A stretch of DNA of 64,000 bases from Massilibacteroides vaginae (GCF_900178525.1 NZ_FXDJ01000009.1:1324263-1388262); one strand, 5' to 3'; counted from the stretch's first letter, positions 55,622-64,000 are shown. Notes: generated from the sequence alone by a model not told the origin. A program made the numbers and translations.

Positions 55622-55870
55622 TGCTGTGGTTTTTTCATAATAGTATTAGATTTAAGGTTAACAAAGTTGATTAGGGGTTGTCGTGAGACAGCCTTTAATT
55701 GTTTATAGGCCTTTCGTAAATTTACTCTTCCCCTTTTTTCCGGTACCACAAAGTATAATTAATCTTTTTTGTCACATAATATTCTCATAAACAACTTATG
55801 GGGATAAACTTCTCTTGCTATTTTTACGTTTTATATATAAAGCGAGTTTTAATAATTACATCGTGTGTTT
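55622..55870 (+). promoter_or_regulatory. Long 5' leader with GNRA-capped hairpin; candidate cis-regulatory RNA
   Basis: About 240 nt lie between the promoter and the ATG at 55,871. The stem GGTTGTC / GACAGCC (55,676-55,682 and 55,687-55,693, one G-U pair) is capped by a GTGA tetraloop, and is preceded by GATTTAAGGTTAACAAAG. The leader also has a T/C-rich middle. I recall a similar leader upstream of other Bacteroidales genes but cannot name a family. Confidence 0.4.
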
Positions 55871-56539
55871 ATGAAAAAAATAAATGTTCCGGTAATCGAA
55901 TCGGTTCTGCGTAAGAAGCCGATCAAAATGCCTGAAGAGATATATAATGCAAGTGGTATTAATATTTTTGGCAAACGATTAAAATCGCTGGTCTTTTCTA
56001 CAGACTTGGCTATTATTAAGAATAACAATGCTGATGGAGTGATCGCGGTTTATCCTTTTACACCTCAAATTGCCATTAATCAGGCTATAATAGAAGTTTC
56101 GCCTACTCCCGTGTTTTGTGGGGTTGGTGGCGGAATTACAAGCGGGCAACGTTCAATTGATATTGCGATAAACGCGGAACTGAACGGAGCTTATGGCGTG
56201 GTAATGAATGCCCCTACGCCTAATGAGCTGATCACGGAGATGAAAAAGAGATTGGATATTCCAATTGTTATAACCGTTGTCTCTGAAAAGGAAGATTTTG
56301 AAACACGAATTAAGGCGGGAGTAACTATCTTTAATGTTTCGGGTGGGATAAATACGGCGAATATTGTTCGTAACATCAGAAAAAAATACCCGGATTTCCC
56401 GATTATAGCAACCGGCGGTCCTACGCCTGAAAGTATTCTTCGAACAATTGAGGCCGGAGCAAATATGATTACATATACTCCACCTACGACCGGGGAACTG
56501 TTTTCCGCGATAATGGAAGATTATAGAGAACGGTTGTAG
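55871..56539 (+). CDS. TIM-barrel phosphate-binding protein of unknown activity
   Basis: 222 residues from the ATG at 55,871. The C-terminal IIATGGPTPESILRTIEAGA plus FNVSGGINTANIVRNIRKKYP resemble the phosphate-binding loops of IGPS, ThiG and tryptophan-synthase-alpha-type barrels; FCGVGGGITSGQRSIDIAIN is another Gly-rich strand end. No catalytic set can be assigned. Long structured leader upstream, strong terminator downstream, so a single-gene unit. Confidence 0.7.
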   Translation: MKKINVPVIESVLRKKPIKMPEEIYNASGINIFGKRLKSLVFSTDLAIIKNNNADGVIAVYPFTPQIAINQAIIEVSPTPVFCGVGGGITSGQRSIDIAINAELNGAYGVVMNAPTPNELITEMKKRLDIPIVITVVSEKEDFETRIKAGVTIFNVSGGINTANIVRNIRKKYPDFPIIATGGPTPESILRTIEAGANMITYTPPTTGELFSAIMEDYRERL

Positions 56540-56547
56540 AGAAAAAA

Positions 56548-56577
56548 ATAGAGACGTACGATATGGTACGTCTCTAT
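56548..56577. terminator. Bidirectional terminator
   Basis: Perfect 12-bp stem ATAGAGACGTAC / GTACGTCTCTAT with a 6-nt loop, A-run before and T-run after, between the convergent TIM-barrel and rubrerythrin genes. Confidence 0.9.
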
Positions 56578-56585
56578 TGCATTTT

Positions 56586-57167
56586 TTAATAGTTTTCCTT
56601 CATGGGTTCGAAGTATGACTGTGGATGTTCGCAAGCCGGACACATCTTTAGCGCTTTCTTGCCTTCATATAAGTAACCACAGTTGCGACATTGCCAAACA
56701 ATTGCTTCATCACGTTCGAATGCTTTTCCTTCAGTGATGTTCGCGAGCAGCTTACGATAACGTCTCTCGTGTTCAGCTTCAACAGTAGCGATCATTTTAA
56801 AAGCTACAGCTATTTTTTTGAAGCCTTCTTCTTCAGCTATTTTCGCGAATTCAGGGTATAATTCTGCCCATTCTTCGTTTTCACCTGCAGCAGCAGCGGC
56901 AAGATTATCCATGGTAGTGCCGATTACTCCGGCAGGATAAGAAGCCGTGATTTCTACCATTCCACCTTCCAGAAATTTAAAGAATCTTTTTGCGTGTTCT
57001 TTTTCCTGTTCGGCAGTTTCCATAAAAACACCGGCAATTTGTTCGTAGCCTTCTTTTTTAGCTACACTTGCGAAGAACGTATAACGTGTTCTTGCCTGAG
57101 ACTCTCCGGCAAATGCTTTCAGCAAATTTTGCTCGGTGCGAGTTCCTTTGATACTTTTTTCTTCCAT
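56586..57167 (-). CDS. rbr: Rubrerythrin
   Basis: 193 residues from the ATG at 57,167 (MEEKSIKGTRTEQNLLKAFAGE); 24 upstream in-frame codons to 57,239 are not family-like. Diiron four-helix domain with EQEKEHAKRFFKFLEGG and TVEAEHERRYRKLLANI, and a C-terminal rubredoxin knuckle CRNCGYLYEG...CPACEHPQSYF. It reduces hydrogen peroxide in anaerobes. Single gene. Confidence 0.95.
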   Translation of the reverse strand: MEEKSIKGTRTEQNLLKAFAGESQARTRYTFFASVAKKEGYEQIAGVFMETAEQEKEHAKRFFKFLEGGMVEITASYPAGVIGTTMDNLAAAAAGENEEWAELYPEFAKIAEEEGFKKIAVAFKMIATVEAEHERRYRKLLANITEGKAFERDEAIVWQCRNCGYLYEGKKALKMCPACEHPQSYFEPMKENY

Positions 57168-57313
57168 AACACTAATTATATATAAGATGTAAATGTTTTT
57201 CAATATAAGTAAAGTACGATTCACATCGCACTGTAACAAAAATACTCAATTCTTAGCATATAAATAAATGATTACGTGTAAAAGTGATAAGAAAGGAGAT
57301 TTTGCAAAAGCAA

Positions 57314-57958
57314 TTATTTCTTAGGATACCCAACCGGATTGTTTAGCATCGGAACTTGCGAGTCGCTTAATCCCAATGTTTTCTTAAGACCGTCAACATC
57401 CATAGACATACGGGGAACAGTGGCGAAACCCTTGCCTGAACAGAATAAATTAATATTCTGAGAAACGATACCTGCGTCTAAAGCGCCCATTTGAAAAGCC
57501 TTATCGGATGCGTTAGGGCCGAATTTGGAGAGGTCGGATACTAAAACTAAACCAACAGGAGGGGTGGATGAAGTCTGGCTACTGCGCGAACTGCTGATCA
57601 ACGCGCGATGATCTCCCGTTGTTATCCCTTTTAAAACATGTGCCGAGGCGTCGTAGCGGTAAGCACCGTCTTTTGTTAGTACATAAATATCCACATCCTG
57701 TTTATTCATGGCCGAAGGAGCCGTGCGCTTTCCGTCAGGGCGATTTACTCCATTGGCAGCCCAGAGCAAGTCTGAAATGTCTTGCAGTGTTAATTCTTTT
57801 GAGTCGAACTCCCGGTCGGAGTGGCGATCGGATAATGTTTGCATAATACTTTTTCCGCCTGTTTTGTTGGGTGCGCTGAGTGAAATGTCTTTTGGTTTTT
57901 GCGCAAAAGCGGCAGATGCGATTACGGCCAATGTCAGAAGTGATAATAGTTTACTCAT
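57314..57958 (-). CDS. Exported SagB/ThcOx-type nitroreductase-fold protein
   Basis: 214 residues. A Sec signal peptide (SKLLSLLTLAVIASAAFAQ) precedes a nitroreductase fold with SDRHSDREFDSKELTLQDISDLLWAANGVNRPDGKRTAPSAMN, the SagB-like FMN-binding start, and a C-terminal PRMSMDVDGLKKTLGLSDSQVPMLNNPVGYPKK. A secreted flavoprotein is unusual but this subgroup recurs in Bacteroidales. Substrate unknown. Confidence 0.85.
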   Translation of the reverse strand: MSKLLSLLTLAVIASAAFAQKPKDISLSAPNKTGGKSIMQTLSDRHSDREFDSKELTLQDISDLLWAANGVNRPDGKRTAPSAMNKQDVDIYVLTKDGAYRYDASAHVLKGITTGDHRALISSSRSSQTSSTPPVGLVLVSDLSKFGPNASDKAFQMGALDAGIVSQNINLFCSGKGFATVPRMSMDVDGLKKTLGLSDSQVPMLNNPVGYPKK

Positions 57959-58135
57959 GGTGATTGAATATTAAATGTTCAATTATACAAATATAATGGA
58001 GGAACGGCAACTTGCAACATCATAATACAATTTTTAGAGAACTTTAATTTACGAAATGGTCGTAGATGTTGTCTTTCTGCTATATTTGCGAAGTTGTTAC
58101 TAAATTACTACTAATAAACAAGTTATTCTTGATCA

Positions 58136-60616
58136 ATGAAAAAAATCCTAATCCTGATCAGTCTGTTCCTGTTTGTCGTACTAAGTATGTACGGACAGTC
58201 AGACAAACCTAGTACTTTTTTAATAAAAGGACAGGTGGTTGATTCGCTGACAAGCGAAACCGTACCGTATGCTACACTAAGCATAGCTTTGGTTGCCAAT
58301 CCATCTAAGCCGGTGAAGCTTTTAGCTTGTGATATGGATGGTAAATTTGAAACACCATTAAATCAAACAGGCAATTATGTTATAACCTTGCAGTCTATCG
58401 GAAAAGCTCCGGGGGTGAAAAATTTTACATTGCAAGAGGGTAAAAAAACGCTGGATCTCGGAAAGATTCTTATGCAAGAAGACACCCAGCAGATTGCAAA
58501 TGTAACGGTAACAGCCCAGAAGCCGCTGGTAAAAGTGGAAATCGACAAACTTACTTATAGCCTGGAAGACGACCCGGAGGCAATTACCAGTAATACACTG
58601 GATATGCTGAAAAAAGTGCCGATGGTAACGGTAGACGGAGAAGATAAAATACAATTAAAAGGATCGGGAAATTATAAAATATACCTCAACGGCAAACCGT
58701 CTACCTTGTTGTCCGGTGATAATGCTGCCGACGCATTGAAAAGTATGCCGGCCAATACGGTAAAGAACATCGAAGTTATTACAGAACCGGGAGCGAAGTA
58801 TGATGCTGAGGGCATAGGGGGAATTATTAATATCATTACCAGCCGGAACACGTTAGACGGATACACCGGAACGGTACGTGCGGATGCCAGCGCGTTGGGG
58901 CGTTTCGGAGGAGGAGCAAACGCGTCTATTAAATATGGAAAATTCGGATTAACCGGCAATTTCAACTATCGCTACAACAATAACCCATGGACAGACTCCG
59001 AATCTTATCAGGAGAAGAAGGGAGATAATAAAGAATTTATAACTCAAAAGGGACAAAACAAGTATAAGGGGCCTTTTCAATTCGGAGCTCTTGAAGCAAG
59101 CTATGAGATTGATACCCTGAACTTGCTGACTTTAGGGGTGAACCTGTTTAACGGTAATATGAAAAACCGGACAAGGCACAGCGTTCAATCAATGAATCCG
59201 GACGACCTGGAAAAAGACTATACCTATCGTCGTTTTTCTGACGGAAAAGGAAACTTCGGATCGACTGATGTTAATCTGGATTATCAACATTCTACAAAAA
59301 AGAAAGATGAACTGCTAACTGTTTCGTATAAGTACAGTCATTCTCCGGACGGATCAAAATCATCCACTTATTTAGAAGATGTTAAGAATTATCCATTAGC
59401 CTGGATGTTTCCGCGAATGGAAGATAACGACGCCTATACCGACGAACACACCGGGCAGGTAGACTATACCACCCCTTTGTTTAAAGATCATACACTGGAG
59501 GTTGGAGTTAAATATATATTACGCCAGAATGTAAGCGATGCCGATGTGCGAATACTGAATGAAGCAACCAATGTTTGGGAACCGAGTCCGCAATCAATCA
59601 ACCTGGATCATATTCAGCATATTTATTCCGGTTACGCGGGCTATGCCATTAAGTACAAGAAATTCGGTCTTAAAGCAGGTGTGAGAGCTGAAGGCACGAA
59701 TGTGGATGTTGAATTTAAAAAATCACCTGAACAGAATTTTAAAACCGATTATTTTGACGTTGTGCCCAATGCTACGATTTCGTACATGATCAATATGGCT
59801 CAACAGGTACGTTTAGGTTATAATATGCGTATCCAGCGTCCGAGTATCTGGTTTTTGAACCCTTATGTAAATGAGCGCGACCCCGAGAACATTAGTTATG
59901 GTAACCCTTTTCTGGATTCGGAAAAGAGCCATAATGTGAATTTCACGTATAGTATGTTTACGCAAAAATTCAACCTGAACCTGAATGGATACTATAGCTT
60001 TGTCGATAACTCTATCGAGCGATACACTTTTGTGAATGAAAACAACGTATTTGCCACTACATTCGATAATATAGGAAAGCGTCAGAACGTAGGGCTTTAT
60101 CTCTACGCGCGTTGGAACCCGATTCCATTATTCAACATCACAGTAAATGGAGGAGCCAACTATGTGAAGTATGAAGCCGAAAGTAGAAATATGGAGAACG
60201 ACGGGTATAGAGGAAATTTCTACTCGAACGCACAGGTTAATCTGCCAAAAGATTTCCGGGTGAATGTGTATGGCGGGTATTACTCTCCCTGGATTATGCT
60301 GCAAGGCAAAGGCGGCTCACAATACTTTACCGGTTTAAACCTCAGTAAAGATTTCATGAAGAAAAAACTTACCGTAACACTAAGCGCTAACAATCCGTTC
60401 TGGAAGACAATAAAATACGAGTCGAATACGGAAGACGAAGCCTTTAAGAATAAAAACATAAACTATTGGCGAGCACGTGATTTCAGCGTTCGTGTTTCAT
60501 ACACCTTTGGTAACCTGAAAGGGCAGATCAAGAAAGTTCGTCGCGGCATCAGCAATGACGACAGCAAGGGCGGCGATAGTGGCGGCGGCGGCGGCGGCGG
60601 AGGAACCCCTCAATAA
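58136..60616 (+). CDS. TonB-dependent-receptor-like outer-membrane beta-barrel protein
   Basis: 826 residues with signal peptide (LILISLFLFVVLSMYGQ), carboxypeptidase-regulatory-like domain (about 28-125), plug (LDMLKKVPMVTVDGEDKIQLKGSGNYKIYLNGKPS ... IEVITEPGAKYDAEGIGGIINIIT) and an OMP_b-brl_3 barrel. It ends with the sequence KKVRRGISNDDSKGGDSGG followed by a Gly run and TPQ, encoded partly by tandem GGC codons. A -7 box TATATTTG is at 58,081-58,088. No SusD partner. Substrate unknown. Confidence 0.88.
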   Translation: MKKILILISLFLFVVLSMYGQSDKPSTFLIKGQVVDSLTSETVPYATLSIALVANPSKPVKLLACDMDGKFETPLNQTGNYVITLQSIGKAPGVKNFTLQEGKKTLDLGKILMQEDTQQIANVTVTAQKPLVKVEIDKLTYSLEDDPEAITSNTLDMLKKVPMVTVDGEDKIQLKGSGNYKIYLNGKPSTLLSGDNAADALKSMPANTVKNIEVITEPGAKYDAEGIGGIINIITSRNTLDGYTGTVRADASALGRFGGGANASIKYGKFGLTGNFNYRYNNNPWTDSESYQEKKGDNKEFITQKGQNKYKGPFQFGALEASYEIDTLNLLTLGVNLFNGNMKNRTRHSVQSMNPDDLEKDYTYRRFSDGKGNFGSTDVNLDYQHSTKKKDELLTVSYKYSHSPDGSKSSTYLEDVKNYPLAWMFPRMEDNDAYTDEHTGQVDYTTPLFKDHTLEVGVKYILRQNVSDADVRILNEATNVWEPSPQSINLDHIQHIYSGYAGYAIKYKKFGLKAGVRAEGTNVDVEFKKSPEQNFKTDYFDVVPNATISYMINMAQQVRLGYNMRIQRPSIWFLNPYVNERDPENISYGNPFLDSEKSHNVNFTYSMFTQKFNLNLNGYYSFVDNSIERYTFVNENNVFATTFDNIGKRQNVGLYLYARWNPIPLFNITVNGGANYVKYEAESRNMENDGYRGNFYSNAQVNLPKDFRVNVYGGYYSPWIMLQGKGGSQYFTGLNLSKDFMKKKLTVTLSANNPFWKTIKYESNTEDEAFKNKNINYWRARDFSVRVSYTFGNLKGQIKKVRRGISNDDSKGGDSGGGGGGGGTPQ

Positions 60617-60639
60617 ATACCTCATAGCGATACAATACG

Positions 60640-60669
60640 AAAAGGGCGGACATACAATTCTGCCCTTTT
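60640..60669 (+). terminator. Rho-independent terminator of the TonB-type barrel gene
   Basis: AAAAGGGCGGA / TCTGCCCTTTT (11 bp with one G-U pair), loop of 8 nt, ending in T-run. Confidence 0.85.
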
Positions 60670-60748
60670 TCTATTCGAAAAAACCACCAGTCAACTTAAA
60701 AATTAACATTTCGATTTTTGTGCTCAAATTAAGTTGCTTTGCAGATGT

Positions 60749-60818
60749 CCTTTATTTTTAAAAATATATCCTTTATTTCGGCGGAAATATCCTTTATTTT
60801 TGGAAAAATAACCTTTAT
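60749..60818 (+). repeat. 21-bp-period CCTTTAT repeat, locus 4 (four units)
   Basis: CCTTTAT at 60,749, 60,770, 60,791 and 60,812: exact 21-bp steps. The first three units are TCCTTTATTT-n-AAATA and the last is ACCTTTATGTTT. Best-preserved copy in the window. Confidence 0.9.
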
Positions 60819-60970
60819 GTTTTTGGCGTTTTTATAGTACTGAAAATCAATTGTTTACGAATGGTTGATTTTTTGCCTGTTTTGGGGCTTTTTTAAGTTA
60901 AAATTGCAGGAATCCGGTTTGTTCTTGAACGGCGAAAACATGTTACTGATACATAAAAGTCATTTTTGGG

Positions 60971-61001
60971 TTGTCGCCCCTCTCTTTTTGTTTTATTTTT
61001 G
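60971..61001 (+). promoter_or_regulatory. Bacteroidetes-type promoter of the POT-like transporter
   Basis: TTG (60,971), 20 nt, TATTTTTG (60,994-61,001), 27 bp before the ATG. Confidence 0.65.
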
Positions 61002-61028
61002 TTGGAATAAATAATAAATCAACAAATA

Positions 61029-62462
61029 ATGGGGGTGTTTAGTAAATTTCCGCGTACGTTTTGGGCGGCAAATGTAATTGAGTTATTCGAACGTTGGGCC
61101 TGGTATGGGTTCTTTATGTTATTCGCCAATTATCTTACCGGTTCTTCCGATATGGGAGGGCTCGAGTTTACGCAGAGTCAGAAGGGTTTATTGATGGGTT
61201 TCGGAACAGGAATTCTCTATTTTCTGCCGGTTTTAACCGGAGCCATAGCCGATAGATACGGGTATAAGAAAGTGCTTTTTCTGGCTTTTTGTATTTATGC
61301 ATCGGCATTTATTATGCTCCCCATGTTTAAATCTTTTACCGCTGTTTTCCTGATGTACCTCTATCTGGCATTGGGCGCGGCTTTATTTAAACCGGTTATC
61401 TCCGCAACGATTGCTAAAACCACCACGGAAGAGACCTCTTCTATCGGTTTCGGTATTTTTTATATGATGGTTAATATCGGTGCCTTTATTGGGCCCATGG
61501 TAACGTTGTTGTTTAAAAGTAGTTCGCATCTGATTTTTTATGTGTCTGCCGGTATTATCGCGCTCAACTTTATCATGCTGTTTTTCTATAAAGAGCCGGG
61601 GCGTGAGGAAAATAAGTCGGACGAAAGTCTTTTGCAAACTTTTGCAGGCATTTTCCGCAATATGGGGAGTATCGCTAAAGACGTTAAGTTTGTTTTGTTC
61701 CTTGTTATTATTGCCGGCTTCTGGACCATGTATCATCAGTTGTTCTTTACGTTGCCGGTATTCATTACACAATGGGTGGATACGTCTGCTTTGTATAATT
61801 TTTTCAGCACCTATATTCCGTTTATCAGTGCCAACTACAGTCCGGCTCCGGGTGTGATGGATGCGGAGTTTGTAACTAATTTTGATGCGATGTACATCAT
61901 CCTGTTTCAGATTATCGTTTCGAGTATTGTAATGAAAATGAAACCGCTCAATTCGATGATTTCCGGCATTGTGGTTTGTTCAATCGGTATGGCGTTGTCT
62001 TTTGCTTCACAAAATGTGTTGTTTACGATTGTTGCTATTTTGATTTTTGCTTTAGGCGAGATGGCCAGTTCGCCTAAAATTACCGAATACATCGGGCGTA
62101 TCGCACCGGCCGACAAGAAAGCACTTTATATGGGCTATTCCTTTATTCCGGTATGTCTGGGAAATTTCTTTGCCGGGTATATCTCCGGAAATGTATACCA
62201 GAACATGTCTGATAAGGTTATGATTGTTCGGGATTTTGCTGCTGAAAAAGGCTTGCAGATACAAGACGGACTGTCTACAAACGCGTATTTTGAAGAAGTG
62301 GCCCGGCAGGTGAGTATGACACCGCAGGAATTGACCAATCTGCTTTGGAGTACTTATCACCCTTCGCGTCTTTGGATGGTTTTGCTGGCGATCGGTCTTT
62401 TGGCCGCTTTTGCCTTGTTTATCTATAATCGGGTGACTTCCAAAATGGTTAGTGCCGAATAA
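61029..62462 (+). CDS. MFS transporter, POT/PTR peptide-transporter-like
   Basis: 477 residues with about twelve membrane helices. The first helix VIELFERWAWYGFFMLFANYL contains the E-R-x-x-Y-G pattern of proton-coupled oligopeptide transporters, followed by GAIADRYGYKKVLFLAF. It probably imports di-/tripeptides by proton symport; a general MFS role cannot be excluded. Own promoter; aroK follows 78 bp later with its own -7 box. Confidence 0.85.
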   Translation: MGVFSKFPRTFWAANVIELFERWAWYGFFMLFANYLTGSSDMGGLEFTQSQKGLLMGFGTGILYFLPVLTGAIADRYGYKKVLFLAFCIYASAFIMLPMFKSFTAVFLMYLYLALGAALFKPVISATIAKTTTEETSSIGFGIFYMMVNIGAFIGPMVTLLFKSSSHLIFYVSAGIIALNFIMLFFYKEPGREENKSDESLLQTFAGIFRNMGSIAKDVKFVLFLVIIAGFWTMYHQLFFTLPVFITQWVDTSALYNFFSTYIPFISANYSPAPGVMDAEFVTNFDAMYIILFQIIVSSIVMKMKPLNSMISGIVVCSIGMALSFASQNVLFTIVAILIFALGEMASSPKITEYIGRIAPADKKALYMGYSFIPVCLGNFFAGYISGNVYQNMSDKVMIVRDFAAEKGLQIQDGLSTNAYFEEVARQVSMTPQELTNLLWSTYHPSRLWMVLLAIGLLAAFALFIYNRVTSKMVSAE

Positions 62463-62540
62463 ACGTATTTTTTGTTGACAGAATAAATAGTTGGTTGATA
62501 GAAAAAGCATACATTTGTAGTAAACATTCATGTTGCAGGA

Positions 62541-63065
62541 ATGAAGCGTATTTTTTTGATTGGTTATATGGGTGCGGGAAAGACAACAGTCGGCAAGCAA
62601 TTGGCAAGTCGCATGGGGCTTTCGTTTGTTGATCTTGACTTACATATTGAGGCTCGCTACCATAAAAGTGTACGTGAATTATTCGCCGAAAGGGGAGAAG
62701 ACGCGTTTCGTGAGATCGAGCGGAAAATGCTTCATGAAGTGGCAGAATTTGAGAATGTTTTGGTTTCCACCGGAGGGGGAAGCCCCTGTTTTTTTGACAA
62801 TATGGAGTTTATGAACCGATCCGGACAGACCGTTTATCTGAAAGTGTCGGTTCAGGAATTGACTAAACGGTTGGAAACATGCAGACAAACACGTCCGGTT
62901 TTAAAAGACCGGTCAGGTGAATCGCTGTTTCGTTTTATTGATGAAAATATTCAGAAAAGAGAACCTTATTATAATCAGGCATCTGTAGTTTTTGATGCCG
63001 AGAATATGTTAACAGAATCTGATGTGCAGACAATAACTGTTGCGTTAGAGCGTATTTTGAACTGA
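62541..63065 (+). CDS. aroK: Shikimate kinase
   Basis: 174 residues: Walker A GYMGAGKTTVGKQLA, shikimate-binding DLDLHIE and FREIERKMLHE, GGG motif STGGGSPCF, and the lid RPVLKDR. Phosphorylates shikimate; aroQ at 39.6 kb supplies an earlier step. TACATTTG at 62,510-62,517. Alanine dehydrogenase starts 2 bp after its stop. Confidence 0.95.
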   Translation: MKRIFLIGYMGAGKTTVGKQLASRMGLSFVDLDLHIEARYHKSVRELFAERGEDAFREIERKMLHEVAEFENVLVSTGGGSPCFFDNMEFMNRSGQTVYLKVSVQELTKRLETCRQTRPVLKDRSGESLFRFIDENIQKREPYYNQASVVFDAENMLTESDVQTITVALERILN

Positions 63066-63067
63066 TT

Positions 63068-64000
63068 ATGAAACAGAGCCAGAAACAAACACAAGGAGCA
63101 TACATACCTCAGGAGTTGCTTGAGGAATTGAGAAAGGTAAGCAATCGTTTGTTGATCGGCATTCCCAAAGAACTTGATACTGAAGAACGGCGACTGGCTT
63201 TAACGCCCGAAGCGGTTGGTATGATTGTGGAATGCGGGCATCGGGTTATTGTGGAAACCAACGCGGGGTTGGGTATAAATTATTCGGATAATCATTTTGC
63301 CGAGGCAGGAGCAGAGATTGTTTCGACTCCGGCTGAAGTTTATCAGGCAGATTATATCCTGAAAATGCTTCCGCCTTTGCCCTGCGAGGTGGCGCTTATG
63401 AAGCCTCGTTCTACATTGTTCTCCATGATCCAGTTTAATTTGTTTGATTCGGATTCGTATGAAGGTTTGATGCGGAAACGGATAAACGCTTTTGCTTACG
63501 AACTGATGACCGACGATAGTTTTCGTGCGCCTATACTGAATGTGATTTCCGAAATAGAAGGTACATCATCGGTGATGATTGCCGCGGAGTTATTGAGCAA
63601 CACGAAAGGAGGAAAAGGCATTTTGCTGGGCGGAATACCGGGGGTTCCTCCAACTGAAGTTGTGATTATAGGAGCCGGCAATGCCGGGACTGTGGCTGCC
63701 CGTGCCGCCTTAGGATTGGGTGCTACCGTGAAAGTCTTTGATGATGATATTAATAAGTTGAGGATGCTTCAGCAGGTATTGGGGCAAAAGATTTTTACGT
63801 CCAATTTCCATCCGAATGTGCTGCGTAATGCCTTTACCAGTGCCGATGTAGTGGTGGGGGCTATGCGTTATATCAATTCCCGCCGCCGGTATGTTATTGC
63901 GGAAGATCTGATCCGGACTATGAAGCGGGGTGCGTTGGTAATTGATCTGAGAGTGAACCAAGGGGGATGTTTCGAAACAACCTGTTGCCTTTCAAGTTCA
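63068..64000 (+). CDS. ald: Alanine dehydrogenase (partial, runs off the right edge)
   Basis: The ATG at 63,068 opens a frame to the window end (311 codons visible). After an N-terminal lead of about 30 residues comes RLLIGIPKELDTEERRLALTPEAVGMIVECGHRVIVE, then MKPRSTLFSMIQFNLF and the NAD-binding VVIIGAGNAGTVAARAALGLGATVKVFDDD. It interconverts L-alanine and pyruvate with NAD. The family has about 370-400 residues, so roughly 80-100 are missing. Alanine dehydrogenase/PNT subgroup; Bacteroidales members carry this extended N-terminus. Confidence 0.88.
   Translation, partial: MKQSQKQTQGAYIPQELLEELRKVSNRLLIGIPKELDTEERRLALTPEAVGMIVECGHRVIVETNAGLGINYSDNHFAEAGAEIVSTPAEVYQADYILKMLPPLPCEVALMKPRSTLFSMIQFNLFDSDSYEGLMRKRINAFAYELMTDDSFRAPILNVISEIEGTSSVMIAAELLSNTKGGKGILLGGIPGVPPTEVVIIGAGNAGTVAARAALGLGATVKVFDDDINKLRMLQQVLGQKIFTSNFHPNVLRNAFTSADVVVGAMRYINSRRRYVIAEDLIRTMKRGALVIDLRVNQGGCFETTCCLSSS

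Larger units (their letters stand above)
55509..55870. other. 362-bp gap holding a promoter and a long structured leader
   Basis: Contains a repeated ACTAATTAGC motif (55,541 and 55,572, a short palindromic-ended direct repeat), a consensus promoter, and a leader of about 240 nt with a GNRA hairpin before the TIM-barrel gene. Confidence 0.7.
60617..61028. other. 412-bp gap with terminator, 21-bp repeat and promoter
   Basis: Terminator at 60,640-60,669, the four-unit 21-bp repeat at 60,749-60,818, and the promoter of the transporter at 60,971-61,001; about 150 bp between has nothing recognisable. Confidence 0.8.

Noticed and set aside
57168-57239. Longer rubrerythrin start
   Set aside because: The 24 extra codons are hydrophobic and unlike the cytosolic family; MEEKSIKGT at 57,167 is the normal start.
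60749-60818. CRISPR array
   Set aside because: Units are contiguous 21-bp repeats with no unique spacers, very short cores and no cas genes anywhere in the window.
1-64000. tRNA, rRNA or tmRNA genes
   Set aside because: I looked for T-loop/anticodon-arm patterns and rRNA signatures in the gaps and saw none; a tRNAscan-SE/Infernal run would settle it.

Overview
The window looks like a chromosomal segment of a Bacteroidota bacterium, most likely order Bacteroidales (Parabacteroides/Bacteroides/Dysgonomonas-like; I cannot fix the genus). Reasons: a six-domain ribosomal protein S1, a bacterial serine palmitoyltransferase, carboxypeptidase-like plug TonB-type barrels, a TPR-membrane-AraC regulator, DUF3822 and DUF6249 proteins, lipoproteins with CSCG/LSGC lipoboxes, near absence of Shine-Dalgarno sequences, and promoters with the Bacteroidetes -7 box TAnnTTTG (often with TTG about 19-20 nt upstream). 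No rRNA, tRNA or CRISPR was seen.

Layout. 0-5.2 kb: tail of an unknown gene, a hybrid AraC-type regulator, a collagen-like lipoprotein and a secreted protein with an aerolysin-like pore-forming pattern. 5.3-13.8 kb (minus): M16 peptidase, esterase, serine palmitoyltransferase, rpsA, small membrane protein plus ECF sigma factor. 14.5-24.6 kb: TonB-type outer-membrane barrel, cardiolipin synthase, rsmD/DUF3822/anchored protein, RecD-like helicase, RNase R. 25-35.8 kb: dusB, PiT phosphate transporter with its DUF47 partner, MFS transporter, PfkB kinase, amino-acid permease, FecCD/FecE-type ABC transporter, MATE exporter, DUF6249 protein. 35.9-41 kb: minus-strand run aroQ-pyk-O-methyltransferase-rbfA-LolC/E-type permease, with xerD divergent. 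41-46.8 kb: a gene-poor accessory/scar region. 46.8-64 kb: pckA, thioredoxin-like lipoprotein, comM, metG with two nucleotide-sugar genes, TIM-barrel protein, rubrerythrin, SagB-like nitroreductase, second TonB-type barrel, POT-like transporter, aroK, and the start of alanine dehydrogenase.

The most unusual content is: (1) the regulator/collagen-like lipoprotein/aerolysin-like trio at the left; (2) a family of intergenic repeats with an exact 21-bp period around the core CCTTTAT at four loci (14.1, 24.65, 41.3, 60.75 kb); (3) a 554-bp non-coding element bounded by about 47-bp inverted ends (41,494-42,047), with further copies of its internal palindromic modules at 24.8 and 43.7-43.8 kb; (4) a decaying peptide-export locus at 43.8-46.5 kb, where an unannotated double-glycine peptide remnant lies beside a HELIH membrane protein, a truncated C39 exporter with an intact protease triad, a frameshifted membrane protein and a response regulator missing its receiver domain.

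Most of the rest is housekeeping: translation (rpsA, rbfA, metG, rsmD, dusB, rnr), central carbon (pyk, pckA), shikimate pathway (aroQ, aroK), envelope lipids (spt, cls) and transport.
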